From NCBI GenBank assembly GCA_023428335.1, contig JAEYYS010000339.1, positions 1-6,834 of the forward strand: DNA of 6,834 nucleotides. Direction: 5' to 3'. Position 1 is the first letter of the stretch, and every line of letters begins with the position of its first letter. Under the pieces are notes generated by a model. That model had not been told where the DNA came from and did not search any database. It was given only the letters and a program-made list of their open reading frames with translations. This document shows, one piece after another, positions 1 to 4,990 of the stretch. This stretch comes from Verrucomicrobiota bacterium (lineage in GTDB: Bacteria; Verrucomicrobiota; Verrucomicrobiia; Verrucomicrobiales; Verrucomicrobiaceae). The position numbers and the translations under genes are program-made.

Positions 1-414
1 CGCCATGGCGAGCGGCACTTCCTGAGCGGTCAGCCATTCGGCATGGCGTTCCAAAAAGGCCGGCCAGAGCAGGAAGTCCCCCGCCGGCTTGGCCGCCACA
101 CGCCCGCGCAGAGCGGCCGGCAGATGCAGGATCGATCCGTGAGGCAGAAGGGTAAAGGTCTGTCCATCGCTGAGGATGATGGAGCGATCCTGCAGGCGCG
201 TGGAGGCTTGGGGGCGACGCTGCGGATCAACCGGTGCCAGCTTGCGTTCCTGGAGCAGTTCGCCCAGTTTGCGGGCACCCGCCATTTGCTGGCGCAGCGC
301 CTGCTCGTTGACGACTTCACGCGGCACTGGCCGGCGCATGACGGGGGTTGCGCTGGTCTGTGCCGACAAGCCGGCAGTGCCGGCAAGGAGGACGAGAAGC
401 ACCAAGGCACGCAT
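1..414 (-). CDS. Exported protein of unknown function (partial, C-terminus beyond left edge)
   Basis: The first 138 codons are present, in frame to the window edge. I do not recognise the family. The N-terminus MRALVLLVLLAGTAGLSAQT is a typical Sec signal peptide: one Arg, a Leu/Val/Ala-rich core, and likely signal peptidase I cleavage after GLSA. The mature part begins with an Arg/Gln-rich, probably helical stretch (about residues 35-75), followed by a segment that looks like short beta strands (IILSDGQTFTLLPHGSILHL, about 85-104). No cysteine is seen in the part present. The start is well supported: GGGAG lies 8 nt upstream of the ATG, inside the end of the preceding gene, whose stop is 5 bp away. 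The two genes are therefore probably co-transcribed and translationally coupled. A periplasmic or outer-surface location is inferred from the signal peptide only. Confidence 0.8.
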   Translation of the reverse strand, partial: MRALVLLVLLAGTAGLSAQTSATPVMRRPVPREVVNEQALRQQMAGARKLGELLQERKLAPVDPQRRPQASTRLQDRSIILSDGQTFTLLPHGSILHLPAALRGRVAAKPAGDFLLWPAFLERHAEWLTAQEVPLAMA

Positions 415-419
415 GACGG

Positions 420-995
420 TCACTCCCGGGTGATGGTCGCCGTTCCCTCCGGCTGCTGGCCGGCGCTGACCAGCAGATAGTCGCCGACATCAAAGTGCAG
501 GCTGCCCACCGGCACGGGCGGATTCTTCTGGTATTCGCCCAAGATGTTGAACCAGCCGTTCGGCTTGTGGGCGTTGCCGTTGCCCTGCCACTGCACCGTG
601 ACGGTGATTGGATGGCTGTCCGCCTTGAACACCGCTGCCGGCGTGCTCAGCAGGGTCTGCAGGGGGGCGGTGTTGAACTCCTGGACGTCGCGGAAGTACA
701 GGTTGCCCTCACGCACTTTCGGGCTGCCGTTGTTGTCCCAGACCATGGCCTTGAGACTGAACTGGCCGCCGTTGCCCTTGGTGCCCGACGAACCCGGCGC
801 GCCGAGGGTGTCGCCCTTGGCCTCAATACCGGTGAAGACAAACTTGTACGAATCGACAAGGGGGTATTCCATGACGAAGGGCACAAGGGGGGCGATGCGG
901 GTGCCGACGGGCACGCCCGGGGCGCCGAGGATGATGTCAGCCTGGACACCACCGGCAGCGGCGGCGAGCAGGGCGAGAAGCAGTTTCGTTTTCAT
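420..995 (-). CDS. Exported protein of unknown function, 191 aa
   Basis: The family is not recognised. The chosen ATG begins MKTKLLLALLAAAAGGVQAD, a clear Sec signal peptide with probable cleavage after GVQA. The reading frame stays open far upstream, but only this start puts the signal peptide at the N-terminus. The mature chain (about 172 aa) has no cysteine and is rich in Gly, Pro, Val and aromatic residues, with alternating patterns such as SYKFVFTGIEAKGD, HPITVTVQWQGNG and GDYLLVSAGQQPEGTATITR. This suggests an all-beta, possibly sandwich-like, secreted domain with a Gly/Ser/Lys-rich loop near residues 66-78. No lipobox, transmembrane anchor or C-terminal sorting motif is visible. Its stop is 5 bp before the next exported protein, so the two likely form an operon. 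There is no obvious Shine-Dalgarno. Function is open; a structural or surface role is a guess. Confidence 0.8.
   Translation of the reverse strand: MKTKLLLALLAAAAGGVQADIILGAPGVPVGTRIAPLVPFVMEYPLVDSYKFVFTGIEAKGDTLGAPGSSGTKGNGGQFSLKAMVWDNNGSPKVREGNLYFRDVQEFNTAPLQTLLSTPAAVFKADSHPITVTVQWQGNGNAHKPNGWFNILGEYQKNPPVPVGSLHFDVGDYLLVSAGQQPEGTATITRE
423..427 (-). promoter_or_regulatory. Shine-Dalgarno GGGAG for the partial exported protein
   Basis: On the minus strand GGGAG is followed by 8 nt and then the ATG at 414. It lies within the last codons of the upstream gene, so it fixes the start and implies coupled translation of the pair. It is one of the clearest Shine-Dalgarno sequences in the window. 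Confidence 0.55.
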
Positions 996-1051
996 GACTT
1001 CTGGCGGTTGGGTGTTGCTGGCTTCCAGGGCATTATGGCCCGAGTCGCCTT

Positions 1052-1063
1052 TTCTACATAGAA
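1052..1063. repeat. Short palindrome TTCTA-CA-TAGAA in divergent intergenic region
   Basis: TTCTA and TAGAA are perfect inverted 5-bp arms around CA, followed on the plus strand by a run of eight A (1065-1072). It lies between the divergently transcribed exported-protein gene and the DUF1080 gene, 57 bp upstream of the former. It could be an operator half-site pair or a weak leader hairpin. No T-run follows on the strand where it would be transcribed, so it is not a terminator. Confidence 0.3.
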
Positions 1064-1110
1064 GAAAAAAAACATCTCGGCAATGGTAATTATGATATTT
1101 TTGAAAACTC

Positions 1111-1130
1111 TCGATTGTGCTCGGTTGTGC
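1111..1130. repeat. Tandem 10-bp direct repeat, TCGRTTGTGC x2
   Basis: TCGATTGTGC is followed immediately by TCGGTTGTGC, nine of ten bases identical. The 10-bp period equals about one helical turn, which would place two bound protein monomers on the same DNA face. It lies just downstream of the AT-rich core of the divergent promoter region and 55 bp before the DUF1080 start. An operator role is inference. Confidence 0.45.
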
Positions 1131-1184
1131 CACTCTTGTTCCCTGCCCTGAAAGCCTGTGCCGCCGTCGCCGTAGTTTCTGCCC

Positions 1185-1904
1185 ATGAAAGCTCTTTTTG
1201 CCGTCCTGCTGCTGCCTCTCGCCGCCCGTGCCGACACCCCGCCCGAGGGCTTCCGCGCCCTGTTCAACGGCCGCGACCTGAGCGGCTGGCACGGGCTCAA
1301 TCCGCACAGCGTGGTGAAGCTCAAGGACGACAAAAAGCAGGCGGCCCTGCAAAAGCAACGCGAGGAGTTCGCCGCTCACTGGCGGATCGAAAACGGCGAG
1401 CTGGTCAACGATGGCACCGGTCCGTATGCGACCACCGACGAAGCCTTTGGCGACATCGAACTGCAGCTGGAGTACAAGACCGTGGCCAAGGCCGACAGCG
1501 GCATCTACCTGCGCGGCACCCCGCAGGTGCAGATCTGGGACAAAAACCAGGTCTTCGATCCGGCCAAACCCGACCGCAAACCGCACCTCGGCTCCGGCGG
1601 CCTGTTCAACAACACCCCGAACACTCCCGGCCGCGATCCGCTCGTGCTTGCCGACAAACCCTTTGGCGAGTGGAACCAGTTCCGCATCGTCCAGGCCGGT
1701 GCCCGAACCTGGGTCTGGCTGAACGGGCAGCTCGTCGTCGACGGCGCGGTCATGGAAAACTTCTGGGACCGCGCCCAGCCGCTGCCCGCGAAGGGGCCGA
1801 TCATGCTGCAGACCCACGGCGGCGAGATCCGCTGGCGCAACCTCTGGGTGCGCGAACTCGGCGCGGAGGAAGTGGCCAAGCTCGCCGCCGGCGGTCGCCC
1901 CTGA
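1185..1904 (+). CDS. Exported DUF1080 / 3-keto-disaccharide hydrolase family protein
   Basis: A 239-aa protein with a signal peptide (MKALFAVLLLPLAARA, cleavage about residue 16) and one DUF1080 (PF06439) domain filling the rest, the usual length for single-domain members. Diagnostic segments in order are GFRALFNGRDLSGWHG (22-37), WRIENGELV (66-74), GDIELQLEYKT (89-99), DSGIYLRG (104-111), the GSGGLFN block (136-142), GEWNQFRIV (161-169), WVWLNGQLVVDG (176-187) and GPIMLQTHGGEIRWRNLWVREL (184-205 region onward). The fold is a concanavalin-like beta sandwich. Members are abundant in Verrucomicrobiota and Planctomycetota, and some act on 3-keto-glycosides in the periplasm. A Lys/Gln-rich insert (45-63) precedes the WRIENG motif. 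No clear Shine-Dalgarno precedes the ATG; the signal peptide decides the start. No dehydrogenase partner is adjacent, so the substrate cannot be inferred from context. Confidence 0.88.
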   Translation: MKALFAVLLLPLAARADTPPEGFRALFNGRDLSGWHGLNPHSVVKLKDDKKQAALQKQREEFAAHWRIENGELVNDGTGPYATTDEAFGDIELQLEYKTVAKADSGIYLRGTPQVQIWDKNQVFDPAKPDRKPHLGSGGLFNNTPNTPGRDPLVLADKPFGEWNQFRIVQAGARTWVWLNGQLVVDGAVMENFWDRAQPLPAKGPIMLQTHGGEIRWRNLWVRELGAEEVAKLAAGGRP

Positions 1905-1916
1905 ACGCCGCGTTCA
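1902..1916. repeat. Palindrome spanning both convergent stop codons
   Basis: TGAACGC-C-GCGTTCA is a perfect 7+7 palindrome around one base. Its outer triplets are the TGA of the plus-strand DUF1080 gene and the TGA of the minus-strand antitoxin gene. It folds as a 6-bp stem with a 3-nt loop on either RNA. It could act as a compact bidirectional 3'-end structure, but no U-tract follows on either side, so an intrinsic terminator is not established. Confidence 0.4.
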
Positions 1917-2237
1917 CTCCCGAGTCTCCTGCTCCATGCGCTCGCTCAGCCACTGCTTGATCATGCTCTGGTAGTTCAGGTAGCGGCGGCGGGCAATGCG
2001 CTTGATGCGGCTGAGCATGCGCGGATCGAAGCGCAGGGTGATCGTCGTCGATTCACGCACGTCCGTGCGGTGGATCGACATCTGCATGAGGCGGGGATCG
2101 ACCTGATGGCCGGCCCAGAACTTGCCCTCCTCATCTTCAGAATCGAAGGAGGGCACCTCGCTCCAGGTGCGCAGGTACGGCAGTTCGTCACCCGCTCGGG
2201 TGCTCTGGGTGGTGTCGCCGCGGCGCTTGGGTTCCAT
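1914..2237 (-). CDS. CopG-type ribbon-helix-helix antitoxin
   Basis: A 107-aa protein. The middle segment VPSFDSEDEEGKFWAGHQVD (about 28-47) matches the pattern of the CopG_antitoxin family (PF12441), in which a short acidic stretch with (E)FW.(T)H precedes the DNA-binding part. The C-terminal part STTITLRFDPRMLSRIKRIA... YQSMIKQWLSERM (about 63-102) is a ribbon-helix-helix: one strand (TTITLRF), helix A, then helix B with the Y.S.I..WL pattern. Role by family: it neutralises the toxin encoded just upstream and autorepresses the operon. Toxin-first order, with 5 bp between toxin stop and antitoxin start, is typical of brnTA modules. A GAGGA lies 12 nt before the ATG, rather far, so translation may depend on coupling. 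The extra N-terminal ~27 residues are low in recognisable features. Confident in RHH antitoxin, less in exact subfamily. Confidence 0.8.
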   Translation of the reverse strand: MEPKRRGDTTQSTRAGDELPYLRTWSEVPSFDSEDEEGKFWAGHQVDPRLMQMSIHRTDVRESTTITLRFDPRMLSRIKRIARRRYLNYQSMIKQWLSERMEQETRE

Positions 2238-2242
2238 GGTGA

Positions 2243-2521
2243 TTAAACGTCCTCGGCTTTCTTCCTCTCAAAAAAGTCCGCCTCGGTCGGCGTCATTTCA
2301 CGGGCGTAAATGACCCGGTAGCGTTTGCCGTCGGTCCAGAACACGCTGAAAATGGCACGGCCACCGAGGGTCTTGCCCAGATTGTAATAGCGCGCGCCGG
2401 CACCCTCGGCGTTGTCGTCGGGCAACAGCTTGAGCGAGAATGGATCCTCGAACGACTCCTCAATGTCCTTGGGAGTCAGTTGCGTCAGATCAAAGGTCAC
2501 GCCGAGCCAGTCGAAGTCCAT
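2243..2521 (-). CDS. BrnT-like ribonuclease toxin of a type II toxin-antitoxin module
   Basis: A 92-aa protein. The central and C-terminal parts follow the BrnT (PF04365) pattern: an F.DP segment (SFEDPFSLKLLPDD), then RYYNLGKTLGGRAIFSVFWTDGKRYRVIYARE, ending in a helix with TPTEADFFERKK. This is the RelE-like fold in which RYR-V-I-AR is the conserved strand before the last helix. Known BrnT proteins cleave RNA and are held by a CopG/BrnA partner, which is encoded immediately downstream here. Oddity: canonical BrnT starts with an F.WD..K...N..KHGVSF helix, whereas here the start is MDFDWLGVTFDLTQLTPKD, so the Lys/His-containing helix is missing or replaced. It is either a divergent subfamily or less active. 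No Shine-Dalgarno is seen upstream; it lies 33 bp after the glyoxalase-like gene and may be co-transcribed with it. Confidence 0.72.
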   Translation of the reverse strand: MDFDWLGVTFDLTQLTPKDIEESFEDPFSLKLLPDDNAEGAGARYYNLGKTLGGRAIFSVFWTDGKRYRVIYAREMTPTEADFFERKKAEDV

Positions 2522-2554
2522 GAGGGTCAGGGGAAGGAGCCGAGCCGGACGCGC

Positions 2555-2932
2555 TTATTTCCGGTATTCAATGAGTTCTACCTCGTAGCCCTCGGGGGCG
2601 TCAATGAAAGCGAACCGGCCGCTGGAACTTTCCGTGGGCCCGTCGGAGAGCGGATAGCCGCAGGCGGCGGCATGGCGGGCAAAGGCTTCAAGGTCCTCCA
2701 CCTCAAAGGCGAGGTGGGTGAGGTCCGCACAGACGCTCACCGGGCCGCTGGCTGGAAAACTGCAGATCTCGATGAGCTCGTCGCTGTTGGGCGTGCGCAA
2801 AAACACCAGTTCGGAGCCGCGCGGCGACTTGTGGCGCTTGATTTCCTCGAGGCCAAGCACCTCGCGGTAGAAAGCGACGGTTTTCTCCAGATCGTTGACG
2901 CGGTAGCGGGTGTGCAGGAGCTTTTTGACCAT
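2555..2932 (-). CDS. VOC family protein, glyoxalase I-like
   Basis: A 125-aa protein made of two beta-alpha-beta-beta-beta (VOC) modules. All four metal ligands expected from bacterial glyoxalase I are in place: His7 (LLHTRYRV), Glu55 (ELIEI), His73 (LTHLAFEV) and Glu119 (YEVELIEY). Other family marks are DLEKTVAFYREVLGLEE (14-30) and a C-terminal DAPEGYEVELIEY. Glyoxalase I converts the hemithioacetal of methylglyoxal and glutathione to S-lactoylglutathione in the cytosol. The fit is good, but related VOC enzymes (for example methylmalonyl-CoA epimerase or thiol-transferase types) use similar ligands, so no symbol is given. I chose the ATG at MVKKLLHTRY because the homologous domain begins there; the frame stays open another 61 codons upstream, but that segment is Pro/Ala/Arg-rich with no family match. 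The toxin-antitoxin pair follows 33 bp downstream. Confidence 0.83.
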   Translation of the reverse strand: MVKKLLHTRYRVNDLEKTVAFYREVLGLEEIKRHKSPRGSELVFLRTPNSDELIEICSFPASGPVSVCADLTHLAFEVEDLEAFARHAAACGYPLSDGPTESSSGRFAFIDAPEGYEVELIEYRK

Positions 2933-3123
2933 GGCGGGAGCGGCGGTTACCTCAACTGTGCGGCAGGCTCGGCCTGCTGGCAACCCTGGAGATGCCCGGC
3001 CACGCGTGGCAAAATTGCCGCTTGGCAAAGCCGGTCTGGCGGGTACCGTTGTTGTCCAGAGCGGTGCCGCGGCCTCCGGAACTCTTTCTGGGCCGGGCCT
3101 GACAACCTCAGCCAAGGCGAATC
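2933..3123. promoter_or_regulatory. Divergent intergenic region between glyoxalase-like and HNH genes
   Basis: A 191-bp region between outward-facing genes. It carries three minus-strand copies of TTGCCA (plus positions 2978-2983, 3007-3012, 3023-3028), with one opposite-oriented TTGCC at 3015-3019 making overlapping inverted repeats. The TTGCCA at 2978-2983 has a weak -10 candidate CACAGT (plus 2955-2960) 17 bp downstream toward the glyoxalase start. No convincing plus-strand promoter for the HNH gene was found. Confidence 0.35.
2963..2977. repeat. Perfect inverted repeat GCAGGC-TCG-GCCTGC
   Basis: Six-bp perfect arms around a 3-nt centre, located upstream of the glyoxalase-like gene and inside the 17-bp spacer of its candidate promoter. 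It has no T-run on either strand, so a terminator is unlikely; an operator or leader hairpin is possible. Confidence 0.4.
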
Positions 3124-3720
3124 ATGAGCGACGTTCTGAACAAGACGACCGTTCTGGTGCTCAACCGGAACTGGCAGGCAGTCGGTGTCAAAACCCCGGC
3201 GGAAGCCTTCGGCATGATGGCTGCCGGCAACGCCACCGCCCTGGAGATTCGCGGTGATGACTTCATGTCGCCCGTGCGTTGGGAGGACTGGCTGCGCCTG
3301 CCGGTGCGTGAGGACGACAACTCGATCGGCACCGTCCATGGGCCGGTGCGCGTGCCCACCGTGCTCGTGCTCGCCCGCTTCGACAAGGTGCCCAAGCGCC
3401 GGCCGAAATTCTGCGCCAAGGCGATCTGGGAGCGCGACGGTGGCATCTGCCAGTACACCGGCCGCAAGCTCAAGCCGAGCGAAGGCAACATCGACCACGT
3501 CGTGCCGGTGTCGCGCGGCGGCAAGAGCACCTGGGACAACTGCGTGCTGGCCGACAAAAAGGTCAACAGCCGCAAGGGCAGCCGCCTGCCTGAGGAGGCG
3601 GGCCTGCAACTGCTGCGCCGGCCCTTTGTGCCGCGCGAGGTTCCGGTCAGCCAACTCATTCGCAACACCTACCGGGTGCGCGATTGGGAGATGTTCCTGG
3701 CCGGCGCGCGCGGATCCTGA
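3124..3720 (+). CDS. HNH endonuclease family protein, zinc-ribbon-poor variant
   Basis: A 198-aa protein with the HNH (beta-beta-alpha metal) nuclease fold in its second half. The N-terminal part (1-95) begins VLVLNRNWQAVGVKTPAEAF, typical of this family, and includes VRVPTVLVLARFDKVPKRRPKF. The core is IWERDGGICQYTG (101-113), IDHVVPVSRGG (123-133, catalytic Asp124-His125), TWDNCVLADKKVN (136-148, Asn139 and Asn148) and SRKGSRLPEEAGL. Most relatives carry two CxxC knuckles; here the first reads CQYT (only Cys109) and the second ADKKVN has none, so a structural zinc is unlikely. The biological role of such stand-alone HNH proteins is generally unknown; DNA nicking or repair are possibilities. 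AAGG lies 6 nt before the ATG as a weak Shine-Dalgarno. It converges with nuoC. There is no phage, intein or group II intron context. Confidence 0.85.
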   Translation: MSDVLNKTTVLVLNRNWQAVGVKTPAEAFGMMAAGNATALEIRGDDFMSPVRWEDWLRLPVREDDNSIGTVHGPVRVPTVLVLARFDKVPKRRPKFCAKAIWERDGGICQYTGRKLKPSEGNIDHVVPVSRGGKSTWDNCVLADKKVNSRKGSRLPEEAGLQLLRRPFVPREVPVSQLIRNTYRVRDWEMFLAGARGS

Positions 3721-3740
3721 GAGGGCTGGTGAAGTTTTCT

Positions 3741-3754
3741 CCCCGAGACCGGGG
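3741..3754. terminator. Candidate hairpin between convergent HNH and nuoC genes
   Basis: CCCCG-AGAC-CGGGG forms a 5-bp all-GC stem with a 4-nt loop in the 53-bp tail-to-tail gap. No U-rich tract follows on either strand (the minus strand reads AGAAAACTT after it). It is placed where a shared bidirectional terminator would be expected, but the stem is short and the call is tentative. Confidence 0.35.
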
Positions 3755-3773
3755 TGACCTCACTCCGGACGAC

Positions 3774-4343
3774 TCAGCGCGCCGGGTGGGCGCGCGGCTC
3801 GCGCGCGACGGTGTCGGGGGCGCCGGCGCTGGTGACGAAGGGGCCGTCGGCCATTGGCGCGGGCTTGCTGAAACCCACCTCGGGCAGATCGCTCGGCTTG
3901 CCGGCCAGCGGGAACTCCTTGCGCAGCGGGAAATACGGGTAGCCCTCCCACATGAGGATGCGGCGCAGGTCCGGGTGGCCGTCGAAACGGATGCCCATCA
4001 TGTCCCAGATTTCGCGCTCATGCCAGTCAGCGGTCGGCCAGAGATCGGCGACGCTGGGCGCCGCCGCCTCCTCATCCACCCGGGCCTTGACGCGCAGGTG
4101 CTGGTGATGGCCGTAGCCGTAGAGTTCGTAAACCATTTCGAAGCGCGGCGATTCACCGCGGTGATCGACGCTGGAGACATCGATCAGACAATCGAAGTTA
4201 AGCTCGTCGCGGCAGTAGCGCAGCAGCGCCTTGACGCTGTCGAGGCGGACCTGCAGCGTCTGTTCGCCGCGGAATTCAACGACGGCGGACACGGCGTCGC
4301 CGAATTTGTCCTTGAGGGCGGCGGCCATCTGGGCGGCGTTCAT
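3774..4343 (-). CDS. nuoC: NADH-quinone oxidoreductase subunit C (complex I 30-kDa subunit)
   Basis: A 189-aa protein. It carries the complex I 30-kDa signature WHEREIWDMMGIRFDGHPDLRRILMWEGYPYFPLRKEFPL (about 107-146), preceded by the usual N-terminal alpha/beta part with CLIDVSSVDH (52-61) and FEMVYELYGYGHHQHLRVKARV (68-89). NuoC sits in the hydrophilic arm beside NuoD and NuoB, helping form the quinone-site module; it carries no cofactor itself. It is a stand-alone NuoC, not the fused NuoCD of E. coli. After RKEFPL there is a tail of about 43 residues (PLAGKPSDLP... ending in REPRAHPAR), longer than the minimal family. The ATG is chosen as the first Met giving a family-like N-terminus; no Shine-Dalgarno is evident. 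It lies 29 bp after nuoB. No nuoD follows; the next gene converges. Confidence 0.93.
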   Translation of the reverse strand: MNAAQMAAALKDKFGDAVSAVVEFRGEQTLQVRLDSVKALLRYCRDELNFDCLIDVSSVDHRGESPRFEMVYELYGYGHHQHLRVKARVDEEAAAPSVADLWPTADWHEREIWDMMGIRFDGHPDLRRILMWEGYPYFPLRKEFPLAGKPSDLPEVGFSKPAPMADGPFVTSAGAPDTVAREPRAHPAR

Positions 4344-4372
4344 GGAGACGGGAAAGGCGGCGGGGTTGGCGT

Positions 4373-4903
4373 TCAGGCGAGCTCGGCGAGCAGCTCCTTT
4401 TTCTGGTCGACCAGCGAGTGCTCGCTCTCGATCTTGTGCTGGAGGCGCATCAGGCCCTCAAGCAGGGCCTCGGGCCGCGGAGGGCAGCCGGAGATGTACA
4501 CGTCCACCGGCAGGATCTGGTCGACGCCCTGCAGCACGGCGTAGCTGCGGTACATGCCGCCACTGGAGGCGCAGGCGCCCATGGCGATGCACCACTTCGG
4601 CTCGGGCATCTGGTCCCAGATGCGGCGGACGGCGAGCGCCATCTTGTAGGTGACGGTGCCGGCAACGATCATGACGTCGGCCTGACGGGGGGAAAAGCGC
4701 ATGACCTCCATGCCGAAGCGGCTGAGGTCGTAGCGGCTGCAGGCGGCGGCCATCATCTCGATCGCGCAGCAGGCCAGGCCCATCGGCATTGGCCAGAGCG
4801 AGTTCTTGCGCATCCAGTTGATGGCGGCGTCGAGCTTGGTGAAAACGACGTTGCCCTCGATCTTCGAGTCGTAGGCGGCGTGGGTTTCGGCGGGGGCGAC
4901 CAT
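4373..4903 (-). CDS. nuoB: NADH-quinone oxidoreductase subunit B (20-kDa, cluster N2 subunit)
   Basis: A 176-aa protein holding the terminal 4Fe-4S cluster N2, which hands electrons to quinone. The ligands are Cys45-Cys46 (PMGLACCAIEM), Cys111 (GACASSGGMY) and Cys140 (ISGCPPRPE), with the same mutual spacing as E. coli NuoB C63/C64/C129/C158. Other conserved blocks are SRYDLSRFGMEVMRFSPRQADV and VAGTVTYKMA. The chain ends in a short charged helix. The ATG giving MVAPAETHAAYDSKIEG is preferred. A TTG at 4960 would add 19 Pro/Ala-rich residues with no visible family support. No Shine-Dalgarno was found at either start. It is upstream of nuoC in the standard B-C order, but the gene before it encodes a nucleotidyltransferase, not NuoA, so the complex I genes must be split across loci if the enzyme is complete. 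Confidence 0.96.
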   Translation of the reverse strand: MVAPAETHAAYDSKIEGNVVFTKLDAAINWMRKNSLWPMPMGLACCAIEMMAAACSRYDLSRFGMEVMRFSPRQADVMIVAGTVTYKMALAVRRIWDQMPEPKWCIAMGACASSGGMYRSYAVLQGVDQILPVDVYISGCPPRPEALLEGLMRLQHKIESEHSLVDQKKELLAELA

Positions 4904-4990
4904 GTCGGCGTAAAAAGGGGGGTTCAGGGGAGACTTACGCGCCGCCCCCGGCCCGGGCAACCCGTTTGTTGGGGGTTTTCCTCTGCCACC

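Larger units (their letters stand above)
996..1184. promoter_or_regulatory. Divergent intergenic region between two exported-protein genes
   Basis: This 189-bp stretch separates genes transcribed outward in both directions, so it should hold two promoters. Its centre (about 1050-1110) is strikingly AT-rich in an otherwise GC-rich window. On the minus strand CATAAT (plus positions 1089-1094) resembles a -10 box, but I find no good -35 at 16-18 bp. On the plus strand TTGAAA at 1101-1106 matches a -35 box, but the -10 position is poor. The precise promoter positions are therefore not settled. A tandem repeat and a small palindrome inside it are listed separately. No coding sequence is seen here. 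Confidence 0.5.

Noticed and set aside
495..1061. Plus-strand open frame of 188 codons.
   Set aside because: It mirrors the exported-protein gene on the minus strand; no domain, and the minus strand has a signal peptide and consistent protein-like pattern.
996..1817. Open frame continuing upstream of the 191-aa exported protein, antisense to the DUF1080 gene.
   Set aside because: The signal peptide starts at 995; upstream residues show no domain and the opposite strand carries a clear DUF1080 protein.
2933..3115. 61-codon N-terminal extension of the glyoxalase-like protein.
   Set aside because: The extension is Pro/Ala/Arg-rich without a signal peptide or family match, and the VOC domain starts right after the internal Met.
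2480..3127. Plus-strand open frame of 215 codons.
   Set aside because: It is antisense to the glyoxalase-like gene, whose four metal ligands are all intact.
3684..4544. Long plus-strand open frame of 286 codons.
   Set aside because: It is antisense to nuoC and the end of nuoB, both of which have diagnostic motifs; its translation has no recognisable features. High GC creates such frames.
4904..4960. TTG start giving NuoB 19 extra residues.
   Set aside because: The ATG at 4903 gives a normal-looking N-terminus; the extension is low-complexity and TTG is a rarer start.
4959..4977. AACCC ... GGGTT inverted repeat after the nucleotidyltransferase stop.
   Set aside because: A 5-bp stem with a 9-nt loop and no U-tract on the transcribed strand; too weak to call a terminator.
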